In this document: piece by piece, positions 1-7,094 of the stretch
How positions within the stretch are numbered: position 1 is the stretch's first letter
How the letters are laid out: the number at the start of each line of letters is the position of its first letter
Assembly: GCF_000972705.2 (NCBI RefSeq)
Contig: NZ_LATL02000122.1
Coordinates: forward strand, 1 to 25,388
Source of the DNA: Limnoraphis robusta CS-951
GTDB lineage: Bacteria; Cyanobacteriota; Cyanobacteriia; Cyanobacteriales; Microcoleaceae
Direction: 5' to 3'
DNA length: 25,388 bases
Program-made: the position numbers and the translations under genes
Notes under the pieces: model-generated
The model's database searches: none
What the model was told of the DNA's origin: nothing
Seen by the model: the letters and a program-made list of their open reading frames with translations, nothing else

Positions 1-120
1 TTCTAATGCTATAATAACTCTACTGGCAGGGTATTCAACCAGTTGAAAAACCCAGCATCTAATCGATGCAATTAACCTTGAAAACTTAAGGTATGGGGTT
101 CTTGCAAGAAATGCTTTGGC

Positions 121-345
121 CATATAAAACCTTAAAGCACCAAGTACAGAGAACAAAGCATTTTTTTCTCAAGTACGGTAGGGCATACCGAAACTATCTC
201 TGAAATGGGATGAACGACTGGGGAGACTCACCCCTCAAAGAGTAGGTTAGGAAACTAGCTTGCTGTAAGGGTTGTCAATGAATCAGTAATCCAAAGCCGT
301 GAGGCTTGGAGAATCCCCTTTCTTTAGAAATGGGGAGTATGTCAA
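121..345 (+). mobile_element. Right end of an IS200/IS605 (IS608-like) element with omega-RNA-like sequence, copy 1
   Basis: The end shows the IS608 architecture. GAAT (311-314) directly precedes a hairpin, CCCC TTTC / loop TTTA / GAAA T GGGG (315-335), with a single unpaired T at 331. Ten bases after the stem comes TCAA (342-345). In IS608 the right guide is GAAT and the right cleavage site is TCAA. At least 224 bases are repeated inverted at 25165-25388. Inside are further hairpins: CGGTA/TACCG near 175-191, a GAAA-tetraloop stem near 246-265, and CCAAAGCC-GTGA-GGCTTGG near 291-309. No open reading frame of useful length is present, and positions 1-120 hold nothing I recognise. In this family the region corresponds to the TnpB omega RNA. 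The bases after 345 would then act as guide. The left end lies outside the window. Confidence 0.75.
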
Positions 346-1073
346 AGGATGCAGATTCTGGCTTGATCGAACTCGACGGCTTAAATCTGCTGAAAAATCC
401 TCAAACCGCCCGCAGTCGCTTAGGCTATCTCCCCCAAGATTTTGGCGTTTATCCGAACGTTTCGGCTGAAGATTTATTAGATCAAATCGCCGTTTTCAAG
501 GGATTTACTCACGCTTCACAACGCCGAGAAATTGTCGCCCAACAGTTACAACGGGTAAACCTTTACGAACAACGAAAACAGAAATTAGGAACTTTTTCAG
601 GTGGGATGCGCCAGCGCTTTGGTATTGCTCAAGCGCTTCTGGGATCACCTCAATTAGTGATTGTTGATGAACCAACAGCAGGTCTTGATCCGGTTGAACG
701 CATTCGATTTCAGAACTTGCTGGCAGAAATTAGCCAAGATCGAGTGTTAATTCTTTCCACTCATATTGTAGAAGATGTAGCCGAACTTTGTCAACAAATG
801 GCTATTCTAAATCGAGGTCAAATTATTCGCTCTGGGAGTCCTCTATTCTTAACCGAAACTCTGCGAGGAAAAGTTTGGATCACCTCGGAACTTGAAGCGT
901 CTAACAAGCCCAAAGATTGCACAATCATCACCACTCGAATGTCACGGGGAAAACGCTGTGTTCGGGTGTTGAGCGACAGTCAACCGAGTCAACATTTCCA
1001 CGCCATTGAACCCGATCTCAATGATGTTTATTTTACTGCATTACTGTTAGAACCTGAAGTTATTGCTGCTTAA
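306..1073 (+). pseudogene. ABC transporter ATP-binding protein, 5' end removed by IS insertion
   Basis: This is the nucleotide-binding subunit for the permease that follows. Homologous sequence starts only at about base 346 (residue 14). Upstream codons belong to the IS right end, which supplies a TTG start and 13 foreign residues. Visible in the 255-residue reading frame are the Q-loop (YLPQDF, 41-46), signature (FSGGMRQR, 97-104), Walker B (LVIVDEP, 117-123) and the switch histidine H153. The P-loop (Walker A) normally sits about 20-25 residues before the surviving part and is missing, as is the first beta sheet, so ATP binding should be lost. About 60 residues are gone compared with typical family members near 300. 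Stop and next start overlap (TAATG), so the genes were translationally coupled. The missing part may lie beyond the IS outside the window. If that element can excise cleanly, the gene could be restored. Confidence 0.85.
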
Positions 1074-4000
1074 TGATGAAGTGTATATTTTTTGATGTTG
1101 TTCAGTTTGAGATCCTTTACCATCTACGTCGCCCGACTTTTTGGTTAATCACAATTTTATTTTTTGTTATTGGTTTAACTGATATTGTTTCCAAAGCTGG
1201 AGAAGGTAACGCTTTCTTTTTTGTCAATAGTCCTTCGCAAATTTTTCAAACGACAATTTGGTACTGTATTTTTGGGATTCTTGCGGCTTCAGCCTTTGTT
1301 GCGGAAACTTTTGTGCGAGATACAAACTATCGCATGGAAGCGTTAATATTAGCAACTCCCATTCGGAAATGGGATTATTTAGCAACCCGTTTTATCGCGG
1401 CTTTTGGGGTGACTATTGTTGCTTTTTCCAGCTATTTACCGGGGATGATTTTAGGAACAATGATGCCCGGACTTAATCCCTTTGCCTTGGGGCCATTGCG
1501 TTTAGAGGCTTATGTTGTTAGCTATCTTCTTTTTACCCTGCCCAATTTATTTTTAGTGTCAGCAATTGCCTTTTGTTTAGCCTCTAAAACTCGCAGTATT
1601 GTGATGACTTATGCGGGTGCAATTGTTTTAATTATGCTTTATCTAGCCTCTCTAATTATGGTCGGGGTAGATGTGATTAATTTTGAACAATATCGCATCT
1701 GGGCAATGTTAGATCCCTTTGGGTTTTATGCCTTAGAAGAAAAGACGTTATCCTGGACAGTTTATCAACATAATACGCTTATGCCACCCTTAAGCGGGAT
1801 TGTCATTTTAAACCGTATGTTCTGGCTAACAGTGGGTTCATTTTTGTGGTGTTGGAGTTATCAGACTTATTCGATGAAAGTCTTAAGTAAATCCCGTGTT
1901 CAGAGTCATAAAACATCAATAATTGCTAAAAAAATAGATAAGCCCAGTCAAATTAATCCCGTTAATACAATTCCCTTAGAGGCTAAAAATAGAAGTTTAA
2001 AAGCCTTTATTAATCAATGGTTTTATCGCAGTGGCTTTGAAATCAAACAAGTGTTAACTGGACGAGCGTTTTTACTACTAACTGCCTTTGGTTTAGTCAG
2101 TCTAATTATCACAGCGATGGGAACTCGTTCCTATAACTATTCTAATCCCAGTACCGATATTTTAATTCATTCCGCTAATCTCTATCTAGAATATATTCTG
2201 TTTGCGATTATCATTGTTTATTCTGCTGAATTAATGTGGCGCGATCGCCTATTGCGTCTGCAAAATGTTATTGATGCAACATCAGTTTCTAATGGGATTT
2301 TATTGTTATCCAAACTCACGGCTTTGTTTGCCATTATCACGATTAATTTACTGTTAGCAATGGTGGTAATGGTTGGCTATCAAGCCCTTAACGGATACAC
2401 CGACTTTGAGTTTCCGTTATATTTTCAGATGTTATTTATCGAACACGGACCGTATTTTTACTTAACCGCAATACTCGCCCTATTTACCCAAGTCATTACC
2501 CGTCATAAATATGCAGGGATGGCATTAGTGGTGATGATTTCTCTTTCAAAAATTCCTCTAGATGCCTTGGGTTGGTATCATAATCTCTATCGTTTTGCAG
2601 CAACAAATGACATTGAATATTCCTTGATGAATGGCTATGGTCATCTGTTAACCGGACATCTTTGGTATACTTTGTATTGGGCTTTGTTCGCTGCAATTTT
2701 GATGGTTTTTGCTTATATCATCTGGCCGCGTGGAACGTCTGATTTACGTTTAATCAAAGGTTGGAAACAAGCCTGGGTGAGAACAAGTCAGAGCGTTAAA
2801 CAAACATTAGCCGGGTTAATTGTTGCGTTTGTTGGGGTGGGCGGATGGATTTTTTACAATACTAATATTATTAATCAATATCAACCCCCAGGGAAAGAAG
2901 AAACAGCCGCAGAAATTGAGCAACGCTTCAAACAATACGAAAATTTACCGATACCCGTTGTTACCAATACAAAAGTCAATATCGAACTTTATCCAGAAGA
3001 ACGTTACTTCGTTGCTAACGGTGAATATGTATTAGAAAATCGCACCAATTCGTCGATTAAACAACTTCATCTGCTGAGTTTTATTAACTTGAAATTGGCT
3101 GAAATAAACTATCCAGGCGCAACACTAAAAGAAGCTTATCCAGAATGGGGATACTATATTTATGACCTAGAAACCCCGTTAAAACCTGGGGAACGTCAAA
3201 GGATGAAATTCATCACAAAAACAGAACGTCCCCGAGGATTTCAAAATCAGGTGGATAGCGATGATGTTTATATGATTTATCCGAATGATGTTGTCGGAAA
3301 TGGTACAAATTTATATAGTCCTTTTATTTTACCCTTTGTTGGTTATACCAAAATGGTTGAACATAAAAAGGCTTGGATGCGTCATCAATTCAATTTACCC
3401 CCCTTAGATGAACGGATGCGAAGTCATGATCATCCCATTGGTTTATCACAGGGGTTAATGCTGGCTCATTTAGGCTGGGGTAGCACTGATATTACCATTG
3501 GAACCTCTGCGGATCAAACGGTTGTCACAACAGGAAAATTAGTCAATCAATGGAAGCAAGGAAATCGTAATTATTTTCAGTATCAATCTACCGCAAAAGA
3601 TCGGGGTAAATTTACCATTTATTCAGGTCGTTATGCTGTTTATAAAAACAATAATTATCGAGTTCCGATTGAAATCTATTATCATCCAAAACACCAAGAA
3701 AATGTTGAGCTAATTGCTGAAAAAGTGGGAAAAGCTTTAGAATTTTATGAGAAAACTTTCGGCCCCTATCCGTTTGAAAAGGTGCGGGTTGTGGAGTTTG
3801 TTTATTATGATGGAATGGTTTTTTCGGAAGCGGGAGTGATTGGTATTCCTGAAGTTTTGGTGTGGAAAAGTGAAGCAAAAGGTCGGGGGAAAGATAGTAT
3901 TATTGACTGGGTTAGTTATCTCTTGGCTTATGCTTGGTGGGAAGATCAAATAATAGCCGCAGATGTAGCGGGAGGGATGACTATTCGTGAAGCTTTGAGT

Positions 4001-4693
4001 GGTTATGCGAGTTCTCTTTATCAACGTTCTCGCCGAACTCCCGAAGAACAACGCCTAGCCAAACAACAGCTTATGCGTGATTTCTTTCGTCTGTTGGGTA
4101 AAATTGATTTCCAAGAACCAGCGTTAATTGATGTGTATAATGAGGTACCGATTGCTCGTCATAAAGGCGGTATGATATTAGAACAAATTGAGGATTTAAT
4201 GGGTCAAGAAGCTTTACTTTCAGGAATTAAAAGTTTTCTCCAAAAGTATCGTTATCAACCTGCACCCTATGCAACGGTTCTTGATTTGCGGGATGCGATT
4301 TTAGCTGAAGCTTCTGGCGCTCAACGAGAAATTATTAGCGAATTGTTTGCTAATGTGATTACTTATCAGGTAGGATTAGCGGATGCTGTTTTTGAAGCGT
4401 TACCAGATGGAAAATATAAAGTTATACTTCAGGTAGAAGCTCAAAAGTTATACACAAAACAGCTTGGAAAGCAAGAGTCAGAGGCGTTAGATTTACCAGT
4501 GACGATCTCTCTTTCCGATGAAAATGGAGAGGAGATTTTTAGCAAAAAATATACAATTTTAGGGCAAAAAGCAACCATTGATTTAGTCACGAATAAGCGA
4601 CCCACCTATGCTGCTGTGGATGGGAATTATTTGCTGCCCTCTGCTTTTTTACAGGATAATATTAAGCGTCTTCGTCCGATGTTGGGAAATTAG
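1073..4693 (+). CDS. ABC transporter permease fused to a degenerate M1-aminopeptidase-like domain
   Basis: The 1206-residue integral membrane protein has two blocks of hydrophobic segments (roughly 20-270 and 320-570), separated by a basic soluble linker, and a further membrane helix near 580-600. A large domain follows, probably extracytoplasmic (about 630-1200). It resembles the peptidase M1 domain found behind permease halves in several bacterial ABC proteins: a beta-rich N-terminal part, then FSEAGVIGIPE and a helix ending in WWEDQ. The zinc helix, normally HEXXH-x-WW, reads YLLAY-A-WW (949-956). Both histidines and the catalytic glutamate are replaced, and only the downstream glutamate position remains (E973 in REALSGY). 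Peptidase activity is therefore unlikely, and a binding or structural role is inferred. ATG at 1073 overlaps the ATPase stop; a second ATG follows at 1076. With the ATPase broken, the transporter probably cannot be powered unless another ATPase substitutes. The substrate is unknown. Confidence 0.85.
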   Translation: MMKCIFFDVVQFEILYHLRRPTFWLITILFFVIGLTDIVSKAGEGNAFFFVNSPSQIFQTTIWYCIFGILAASAFVAETFVRDTNYRMEALILATPIRKWDYLATRFIAAFGVTIVAFSSYLPGMILGTMMPGLNPFALGPLRLEAYVVSYLLFTLPNLFLVSAIAFCLASKTRSIVMTYAGAIVLIMLYLASLIMVGVDVINFEQYRIWAMLDPFGFYALEEKTLSWTVYQHNTLMPPLSGIVILNRMFWLTVGSFLWCWSYQTYSMKVLSKSRVQSHKTSIIAKKIDKPSQINPVNTIPLEAKNRSLKAFINQWFYRSGFEIKQVLTGRAFLLLTAFGLVSLIITAMGTRSYNYSNPSTDILIHSANLYLEYILFAIIIVYSAELMWRDRLLRLQNVIDATSVSNGILLLSKLTALFAIITINLLLAMVVMVGYQALNGYTDFEFPLYFQMLFIEHGPYFYLTAILALFTQVITRHKYAGMALVVMISLSKIPLDALGWYHNLYRFAATNDIEYSLMNGYGHLLTGHLWYTLYWALFAAILMVFAYIIWPRGTSDLRLIKGWKQAWVRTSQSVKQTLAGLIVAFVGVGGWIFYNTNIINQYQPPGKEETAAEIEQRFKQYENLPIPVVTNTKVNIELYPEERYFVANGEYVLENRTNSSIKQLHLLSFINLKLAEINYPGATLKEAYPEWGYYIYDLETPLKPGERQRMKFITKTERPRGFQNQVDSDDVYMIYPNDVVGNGTNLYSPFILPFVGYTKMVEHKKAWMRHQFNLPPLDERMRSHDHPIGLSQGLMLAHLGWGSTDITIGTSADQTVVTTGKLVNQWKQGNRNYFQYQSTAKDRGKFTIYSGRYAVYKNNNYRVPIEIYYHPKHQENVELIAEKVGKALEFYEKTFGPYPFEKVRVVEFVYYDGMVFSEAGVIGIPEVLVWKSEAKGRGKDSIIDWVSYLLAYAWWEDQIIAADVAGGMTIREALSGYASSLYQRSRRTPEEQRLAKQQLMRDFFRLLGKIDFQEPALIDVYNEVPIARHKGGMILEQIEDLMGQEALLSGIKSFLQKYRYQPAPYATVLDLRDAILAEASGAQREIISELFANVITYQVGLADAVFEALPDGKYKVILQVEAQKLYTKQLGKQESEALDLPVTISLSDENGEEIFSKKYTILGQKATIDLVTNKRPTYAAVDGNYLLPSAFLQDNIKRLRPMLGN

Positions 4694-4697
4694 AAAT

Positions 4698-5120
4698 TTA
4701 AAACCAACGTCCGCCACGAAACCGCCAATGAGGAAATAAAATTCGCGTTAGGGTGACAGAGGCGAGGTAAGTTGCTAACCAAACCACAGTGTAATGACAG
4801 ATAAATAATCCGACATTAAAGATTTCGGGGGAAATGCCCGGTAAACCGACACTTTTGGCTAATCCCCCGATAAATAGGCCTTCCCAAATTCCCGCCAGGA
4901 GTTGAAACAGTCCCGGCCAATCTCGATCCCAACGGAATTTTTGCAGGTAGATATAGAAGCTATCCCAAAGTAAGCCAAACAGGGCGACATATCCCAGGAA
5001 AGCCAAGTAAATCCAACTGGGTGCAATGTTGGCGATCCAGAAGGGTAGGGTAACGAATAGGCCGACGGTGGCTAACAGCAAGATCCGGGTTTGCCAGCGT
5101 CCGAAGAGGGTTGGAGTCAT
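4698..5120 (-). CDS. Conserved cyanobacterial integral membrane protein, function unknown
   Basis: The protein has 140 residues and four predicted membrane segments: RILLLATVGLFVTLPFW (about 12-28), WIYLAFLGYVALFGLLW (36-52), FQLLAGIWEGLFIGGLA (72-88) and a fourth at about 101-125. A short basic-aromatic tail ends in RFRGGRWF. I recognise no catalytic motif and do not know its role. Its stop lies four bases from the stop of the ABC permease gene, so the two are convergent with no room for an intrinsic terminator. Membrane topology and compositional similarity to the surroundings make it a real gene. ATG is at 5118-5120; a start farther upstream would run into the intergenic hairpins. Confidence 0.7.
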   Translation of the reverse strand: MTPTLFGRWQTRILLLATVGLFVTLPFWIANIAPSWIYLAFLGYVALFGLLWDSFYIYLQKFRWDRDWPGLFQLLAGIWEGLFIGGLAKSVGLPGISPEIFNVGLFICHYTVVWLATYLASVTLTRILFPHWRFRGGRWF

Positions 5121-5199
5121 GGAATTTTGGATTACTCAAGTCTAATTGGCAACATATTGTAAAGTTTTGTAAATTAACCTGTGGGGTGACACCCATCAT

Positions 5200-5265
5200 G
5201 GTCTATACTACATACATAGTAGATGCACCCTGATTAGACCGCCCACAATTGATGGGCGTTTTTCT
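5200..5265 (+). ncRNA. Structured intergenic element, possible small RNA or excised leader
   Basis: GGTCTA (5200-5205) pairs with TAGACC (5235-5240). Enclosed directly inside is TACTA-CATACA-TAGTA (5206-5221). A terminator hairpin with a T-run follows at once. TATACT at 5204-5209 could alternatively be a -10 box, giving a transcript of about 50 bases that ends at the terminator. No coding sequence of use lies here. It lacks the ACTCCTCACAC motif of Yfr1, and I do not recognise a named cyanobacterial small RNA family. Confidence 0.35.
5240..5265 (+). terminator. Intrinsic terminator
   Basis: CGCCCA (5240-5245) and TGGGCG (5253-5258) form a GC-rich six-pair stem with a seven-base loop, followed by TTTTT C TTTT. 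It points rightward, although no annotated plus-strand gene ends here. It therefore suggests a short transcript starting just upstream. Confidence 0.7.
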
Positions 5266-5379
5266 TTTGTCAGACAACTAACCACAATCATCTGTACTCG
5301 GAGTGACGCATCAACCGGGTTTGTGAACCAACAAGTCGTTTACTCCTGTGTAGATCAGCACAGAAGACATCAAGAAAAA

Positions 5380-5730
5380 TTATCTTCTCGACTTGGGAGG
5401 CGTTTTATGTTGTCTCAACACCCACTCGAAAACCGACAGGGGTCGAGTCGGACGTTTAGAGGTTTTAGCATCAGGTTTAATCAGTTTGGTTTTGATCAAA
5501 ATCTCTGTAAAACCTTTTCCCAGGGGTTCGAGCGGGGATTTTTTGGGAGAACTAGGAAGTTTATCGATTTGCCACCAACTCCCCAGACAGTAACCGCAAA
5601 TACTGCTGATTACCCCTAAGAAAAGGCTTAAGTTTAAAGAATATCCCAACCCAAAAAAGCCAAGGGTGATCAGGGCGCCAAGGATAAATCCAGTAGAGAA
5701 TCCAGCCGTCTTAGAAGAAGAGGATGCCAT
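5380..5730 (-). CDS. Small membrane protein, function unknown
   Basis: The frame encodes 116 residues from ATG at 5730. A GTG at 5751 would add seven residues. I prefer the ATG because the following Ser-rich stretch (MASSSSKTAGF) looks like a natural N-terminus, but neither start has a convincing ribosome site. A glycine-rich hydrophobic hairpin of two membrane segments covers roughly residues 12-54 (FSTGFILGALITLGFFGLGY, then LFLGVISSICGYCLGSWW). The rest is a basic cytoplasmic tail rich in Lys, Pro and Arg (KLPSSPKK, ending PPKSRR). The plus-strand frames over the same bases lack such organisation, and I treat them as shadows. Function unknown; possibly an anchor with a polycationic tail. 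Confidence 0.55.
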   Translation of the reverse strand: MASSSSKTAGFSTGFILGALITLGFFGLGYSLNLSLFLGVISSICGYCLGSWWQIDKLPSSPKKSPLEPLGKGFTEILIKTKLIKPDAKTSKRPTRPLSVFEWVLRQHKTPPKSRR

Positions 5731-5797
5731 AGATTTTTGCGATAGTTTCACTCTCTATTGAACAGCAAATCAGTGATCACTCAACGGTAAATCGCGA

Positions 5798-6742
5798 TCA
5801 GTTATTCGATCTTGAAACGTTGGGTGCGATGCCTGTAGGCCAGTCACCTGTTGGCGGCATTCTCAATTGTGAATTTTCAATTGTGAATTTGGACTCCTGT
5901 TGCTCAACCCCCTCATTCTCTACCGTTGTTACATTCTGATAGAGAGCTTTAATTATTCTTTGTCCATGATAGGTACAATTCAAATAATGCAGTGCATCTT
6001 GAATATAAGAAAACACAACATTATGAAAAAAGTTGGGGTAGGCTCTGCGTAAATCTTGGGGGTTCCGATAACCTAAATATTGATGAGTGCCAATTTCTTC
6101 AAACTCCCGAAACAGCCTTGTCATCTTAACAAGATAATCAGGATCAGCTAACTGACCAATTAAATCAGCCGCTCGAACTAAACCCGGATAATTAAGGGTA
6201 TCTTGATATTTTGCCGCTTGGGGAACCGGAAAACGGGTGAGTTCAATATTATCCTGAACAGTGTCAATATCGAGCCAGTTACAGTGGCTAAAATTTTCCG
6301 CTACAAACAATTTACCGCGATCAACATGATAGGGAGCTAGACTCGCATCAGTCGTTTTAGGAGATAAATAAATGGTTTCCTGACTAGAGGCGATCGCATA
6401 GCGCTGTTGTTGAATGCGATCAGCACGACAAATTCCCTTACGATAACCAATATCGTGACATAATAGGGAAACTATTGTGTTCAACCAATCTTTGCGGGAA
6501 ACGTTACCTTCGCTCAAATGTTTGCCTCGAAGGATTTCTAGTCCCGTTAAAGTCACTAAGATACTGTGTTCGAGATCGTGATAGGGTGCATCAGTCGAGG
6601 CAATTTTTGCCAACACAATATCAGCAACCGAGCAAATTTTATCAATAGACTCAGACTCAAAGCAACCGTAAAGGTCAGTATAGGCTTTTTGCAGTTGCTT
6701 GTTACAGGTTTGAACGAGGGCTGATGTACAAGGATGAGACAT
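5798..6742 (-). CDS. HD-domain metal-dependent phosphohydrolase-like protein
   Basis: The 314-residue protein has the HD superfamily metal signature: PYHDLEHS (H55, E58 and H59 in this numbering) followed by LLCHDIGY (HD at 96-97). A later Asp in the helix containing RAADLIGQLADP probably completes the site. HD proteins of this type hydrolyse phosphoester bonds, often in nucleotides or cyclic nucleotides; the substrate cannot be read from sequence. The ATG at 6742 is chosen because AGGAG (6751-6755 on the complement) lies eight bases upstream. The GTG at 6751 overlaps that site. The C-terminal 45 residues are polar and probably disordered. It is divergent from the vMAP-TIR gene, with about 350 bases between them. 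A role in second-messenger metabolism linked to the GAF protein is possible but only inferred. Confidence 0.75.
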   Translation of the reverse strand: MSHPCTSALVQTCNKQLQKAYTDLYGCFESESIDKICSVADIVLAKIASTDAPYHDLEHSILVTLTGLEILRGKHLSEGNVSRKDWLNTIVSLLCHDIGYRKGICRADRIQQQRYAIASSQETIYLSPKTTDASLAPYHVDRGKLFVAENFSHCNWLDIDTVQDNIELTRFPVPQAAKYQDTLNYPGLVRAADLIGQLADPDYLVKMTRLFREFEEIGTHQYLGYRNPQDLRRAYPNFFHNVVFSYIQDALHYLNCTYHGQRIIKALYQNVTTVENEGVEQQESKFTIENSQLRMPPTGDWPTGIAPNVSRSNN

Positions 6743-6920
6743 GAAAGACACTCCTACTTGACGAGGCTAAAAGATACGGGGTTAATGGGATCAGGGTTTT
6801 TGAATCTATTTACAGTTTATTAAACTTTAGTTCTAATGAAAACCAAAAAAACTCATAAGTTATAGAGATTCGTTTTTCTTTCGCATTTTGCCAAAAAATT
6901 AGGGGGAATTGAGCGCTTTT

Positions 6921-6950
6921 TAAAACCTCATAAAACCTCATAAACCCTCA
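6921..6950. repeat. Three tandem 10-base direct repeats in the divergent promoter region
   Basis: TAAAACCTCA, TAAAACCTCA and TAAACCCTCA follow one another without spacers, a period of about one helical turn. This is typical of a site where a response regulator or other activator binds cooperatively on one face. The cyanobacterial Pho box has a related core but an 11-base period, so I do not assign it. The rest of 6743-7094 is AT-rich without genes. Confidence 0.5.
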
Positions 6951-7050
6951 TCTCTTTTTCAAACTGTGACTTCTATCACAACCCGAGTTTGATTTTCCTC
7001 TAAAATTAAAAGCAAAAATTCATATCAATCGTTTATCTGGGTAAACTCAG

Positions 7051-7094
7051 TATACTTTAGGTTTGAAATTCCCGTTCGCAAAATTGGAAGACTC
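7051..7094 (+). promoter_or_regulatory. Putative -10 box and ribosome site for the vMAP-TIR gene
   Basis: TATACT (7051-7056) fits a sigma-70 -10 element; no good -35 is visible, which suits an activator-dependent promoter. GGAAG (7085-7089) precedes ATG at 7095 by five bases. The inferred leader would be about 32 bases. Confidence 0.4.

Noticed and set aside
1..120. 3' end of a tnpB gene before the copy 1 right end
   Set aside because: Stops occur in all three plus-strand frames and no TnpB motif such as DRDxNAS or the Cys pairs is seen.
5200..5265. Yfr1 small RNA
   Set aside because: The invariant ACTCCTCACAC motif is absent.
5323..5619. Plus-strand reading frame opposite the small membrane protein
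   Set aside because: No membrane or domain organisation and no ribosome site; the minus-strand frame has a clear hydrophobic hairpin.
6743..6751. GTG start at 6751 for the HD protein
   Set aside because: It overlaps AGGAG, which is well spaced for ATG 6742.
6921..6950. Pho box for SphR/PhoB
   Set aside because: The period is 10 rather than 11 bases and the core differs from CTTAACCT.
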